From the NCBI GenBank assembly GCA_031261945.1, contig JAISIQ010000059.1, forward strand, positions 1 through 6,054: a stretch of DNA of 6,054 bases, in the 5' to 3' direction. The DNA comes from Methanobrevibacter sp. Lineage in GTDB: Archaea; Methanobacteriota; Methanobacteria; Methanobacteriales; Methanobacteriaceae. A model generated the notes under the pieces. The model saw only the letters and a program-made list of their open reading frames with translations. It did not search any database and had not been told where the DNA came from. A program made the translations under genes and the position numbers. This document shows, in pieces, positions 4,627-6,054 of this stretch (position 1 is its first letter; each line of letters starts with the position of its first letter).

Positions 4627-5970
4627 CTATTCTTCAATATTTTCATCCTCTATTTCTTTATCTTTAGATGTTTCAACTTTTTTTACTAAAATTTTATCAA
4701 CATGGTGCCCATCCATATCAATAATTTCAAATTCAAGGTCTGCCCATTGGAATAGCTCTCCTGTTTCGGGTATTTTTCCCAAATAGCTTAAAACAAATCC
4801 TGCAAGAGTTGTGTAATTGTCTTCTTGTTCTTGAGGCATTTCCTCTTCAATTTCAAATAGCTCTTTAAATCTATCAATAGCAAAACCACTATCAACTAAC
4901 CAAGATCCATCTTTTCTTTCAATAGCTGTTGGATCATCAGTTTCATCAATTCCTGGAATATCTCCAACAATCCCTTCTAAAATATCATTTAAAGTAATAA
5001 GACCTTCTACACTACCATATTCATCTACAACTAAAGCCATATGGACATATTCTTTATTTTCTTTAAATCTATTTAATATATCTAAAGAAGGAAGATTTTC
5101 TGGAACAATTAAAGGGTGTTTTAAACAAGATTCTAAATCTAAATCTCCATCAATAAATAATGAACTTAAAATATCCTTTGTTTGAACAACACCAAGAACA
5201 TTATCTAAATCATCTCTTGCTACTGGAAAAATAGACCTCTCACTTTCAATGATTTTCTTTTTTAATTCATCTATTCCTTCATCTAAGTCTATCCAAACAA
5301 TATCAGTTCGTGGAGTCATTAACATATCAACTTTTTGATCATCAAGACGAAACACTCTTTTAATAATATCTTCTTCTTCTTTTTCAATTGTTCCATCTTC
5401 TATTCCTTCTTCAATCAAAAGTTTAATCTCATCTTCTGTAACTACATTTTCTTTTGCTTTTTTTGATCCAATAAGTCGTAAAACAAAGTCAGTAGATTTA
5501 CTTAAAATAGTTACAAGAGGGCTACAAAGTTTAGATAAAATTTTCATATATTTAGCTGTTTTAACAGCTATTTTTTCAGGATTATTTAATGAAATTCTTT
5601 TTGGTACTAGCTCTCCAATAATAAGTGTAAAATAAGTTGTAATTATAACTACTAAGAGTACAGCTATTACATCACCATGTGGAATATATTGAACTAAAAT
5701 CTTTGAAAGAGGTTCAGCAACAGTTGCTCCACCAACTGCCCCTGTTAATATTCCAATAAGAGTAATTCCAATTTGGATTGTGGATAAAAATTGATTAGGT
5801 TCTTCTATTAAATCAATAGCTGTTTTTGCATGCTTTTTCCCTTCTTTTTGCATTTGCTGAAGTTTAGATCTTCTTGATGAAACAACAGCCATTTCAGACA
5901 TTGATAATAGTCCATTTAATATAATTAAAATAGCTAATATTAATATTTCTAAATACAGATTCGTCGACAT
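4627..5970 (-). CDS. CNNM/CorC (DUF21-CBS-CorC_HlyC) family membrane transporter
   Basis: A 447-residue membrane protein with complete family architecture. An N-terminal DUF21 transmembrane domain (about 1-195) has hydrophobic segments near 5-28, 62-88 and 98-120, the conserved NGLLSMSEMA (19-28) and GELVPKR (119-125). Then VTEDEIKLLIEEG (177-189), two CBS domains (about 213-272 and 280-338) with FPVARDD (248-254) and VVDEYGSVEGLITLNDILEG (314-333), and a C-terminal CorC_HlyC domain (about 355-432), ending in an acidic tail. Characterised relatives extrude Mg2+ with the CBS pair binding Mg-ATP. Older annotations call them hemolysins, which should not be taken literally; other members act on Na+ or in stress tolerance, so the ion here is inference. 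The start at 5970 has AAGGA (5980-5984) 9 bases upstream. The stop is TAG inside an AATAGCTATT palindrome. Single gene, convergent with the thiolase gene. Confidence 0.93.
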   Translation of the reverse strand: MSTNLYLEILILAILIILNGLLSMSEMAVVSSRRSKLQQMQKEGKKHAKTAIDLIEEPNQFLSTIQIGITLIGILTGAVGGATVAEPLSKILVQYIPHGDVIAVLLVVIITTYFTLIIGELVPKRISLNNPEKIAVKTAKYMKILSKLCSPLVTILSKSTDFVLRLIGSKKAKENVVTEDEIKLLIEEGIEDGTIEKEEEDIIKRVFRLDDQKVDMLMTPRTDIVWIDLDEGIDELKKKIIESERSIFPVARDDLDNVLGVVQTKDILSSLFIDGDLDLESCLKHPLIVPENLPSLDILNRFKENKEYVHMALVVDEYGSVEGLITLNDILEGIVGDIPGIDETDDPTAIERKDGSWLVDSGFAIDRFKELFEIEEEMPQEQEDNYTTLAGFVLSYLGKIPETGELFQWADLEFEIIDMDGHHVDKILVKKVETSKDKEIEDENIEE

Positions 5971-6024
5971 TTCTTTAATTCCTTAAATTACCTAAATAAA
6001 TTTCATATTGTTTAGATTAATATC

Positions 6025-6032
6025 CTATAAAA
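6025..6032 (-). promoter_or_regulatory. Candidate TATA box of the CNNM/CorC gene
   Basis: TTTTATAG on the minus strand, preceded by A/T-rich sequence. A start about 26 bases on, near 6003, would leave a leader of about 33 bases carrying the weak AAGGA site. Plausible spacing, no experimental support. Confidence 0.4.
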
Positions 6033-6052
6033 TTAATATTTGTTAATATTTG
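6033..6052. repeat. 10-bp tandem duplication TTAATATTTG beside the CNNM promoter
   Basis: TTAATATTTG is repeated exactly at 6033-6042 and 6043-6052, directly against the upstream edge of the candidate TATA box, where TFB or a regulator would bind. It may continue past the window edge. Confidence 0.6.
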
Positions 6053-6054
6053 TA

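Larger units (their letters stand above)
577..4631. repeat. Dispersed highly iterated palindrome AATAGCTATT, nine copies
   Basis: Exact copies are at 577-586, 978-987, 1569-1578, 1746-1755, 2834-2843, 3782-3791, 3878-3887, 4298-4307 and 4622-4631; the span given runs from the first to the last. The copies at 576-587 and 1568-1579 extend to 12 bp (AAATAGCTATTT) and the copy at 2831-2846 to 16 bp. One-sided forms are also frequent. AGCTATT without the left AAT starts at 99, 794, 810, 966, 2387, 2408, 2519, 2546, 2735, 2799, 3207, 3232, 3506, 3721, 5566 and 5662. AATAGCT without the right ATT starts at 666, 1467, 2192, 2465, 3389, 4751, 4782, 4856, 4921, 5815 and 5929. Seven complete copies lie inside genes and two overlap stop codons. 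Function unknown; the behaviour resembles cyanobacterial HIP1 (GCGATCGC), with a different sequence. Confidence 0.85.

Noticed and set aside
577..4631. AATAGCTATT as a transposon-derived repeat or target-site duplication
   Set aside because: The copies share no sequence beyond 10-16 bp, lie inside intact conserved reading frames without insertion, and no transposase is present.
4627..5970. Hemolysin function for the CNNM/CorC-like protein
   Set aside because: The hemolysin label is historical; the DUF21-CBS-CorC_HlyC architecture points to a membrane ion transporter.
1..6054. tRNA, rRNA or other structured RNA gene
   Set aside because: In such an AT-rich genome stable RNAs stand out as GC-rich islands; none is seen between the genes.

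Overview
The window looks like chromosome from a very AT-rich methanogenic archaeon of the order Methanobacteriales, most likely Methanobrevibacter or a close relative. The archaeal signs are a Trm1-type tRNA methyltransferase, an MTH1187-family protein, a TtuA/NcsA-type tRNA thiolase, a DUF4013 membrane protein, GGTG-type ribosome binding sites and T-rich 3' flanks in place of hairpin terminators. Genus assignment is inference; there is no rRNA or other marker here. I see no mobile element, CRISPR array, tRNA or rRNA.

Layout: the 5' part of a DUF4013 membrane protein gene runs off the left edge (341 to 1, minus). Upstream of it, also on minus, is trm1 (1772 to 582). A 264-bp gap almost free of G and C separates trm1 from a divergent DegT/DnrJ/EryC1 aminotransferase gene (2037-3143, plus). 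The aminotransferase converges on a small MTH1187/thiamine-binding family gene (3580 to 3272, minus). That gene is divergent from a tRNA 2-thiolation gene (3687-4544, plus), which converges on a CNNM/CorC-like membrane transporter gene (5970 to 4627, minus). Apart from the trm1-DUF4013 pair, neighbours are not co-oriented, so this is mostly a set of single-gene transcription units. Two genes, trm1 and the thiolase, act on tRNA modification. The others have no obvious shared pathway.

The most striking signal is not a gene. The 10-bp palindrome AATAGCTATT occurs nine times, where about 0.04 would be expected by composition (assuming roughly 27% G+C). A further 27 sites carry AGCTATT or AATAGCT. 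All seven intragenic complete copies are read in one phase, Ile-Ala-Ile, in four genes on both strands. The other two complete copies supply the TAG stop codons of trm1 and the CNNM gene, each followed by TTT. This resembles the highly iterated palindrome HIP1 of cyanobacteria, but the sequence is different.

A second theme is that every intergenic gap contains short tandem or near-tandem duplications: hexamers at 474-548 and 3620-3671, period 15 at four places, period 11 at 1973-1994, and period 10 at 4571-4600 and 6033-6052. One stretch, 1890-2008, is 119 bp with no G or C. A 22-bp perfect palindrome lies just upstream of the DUF4013 gene.
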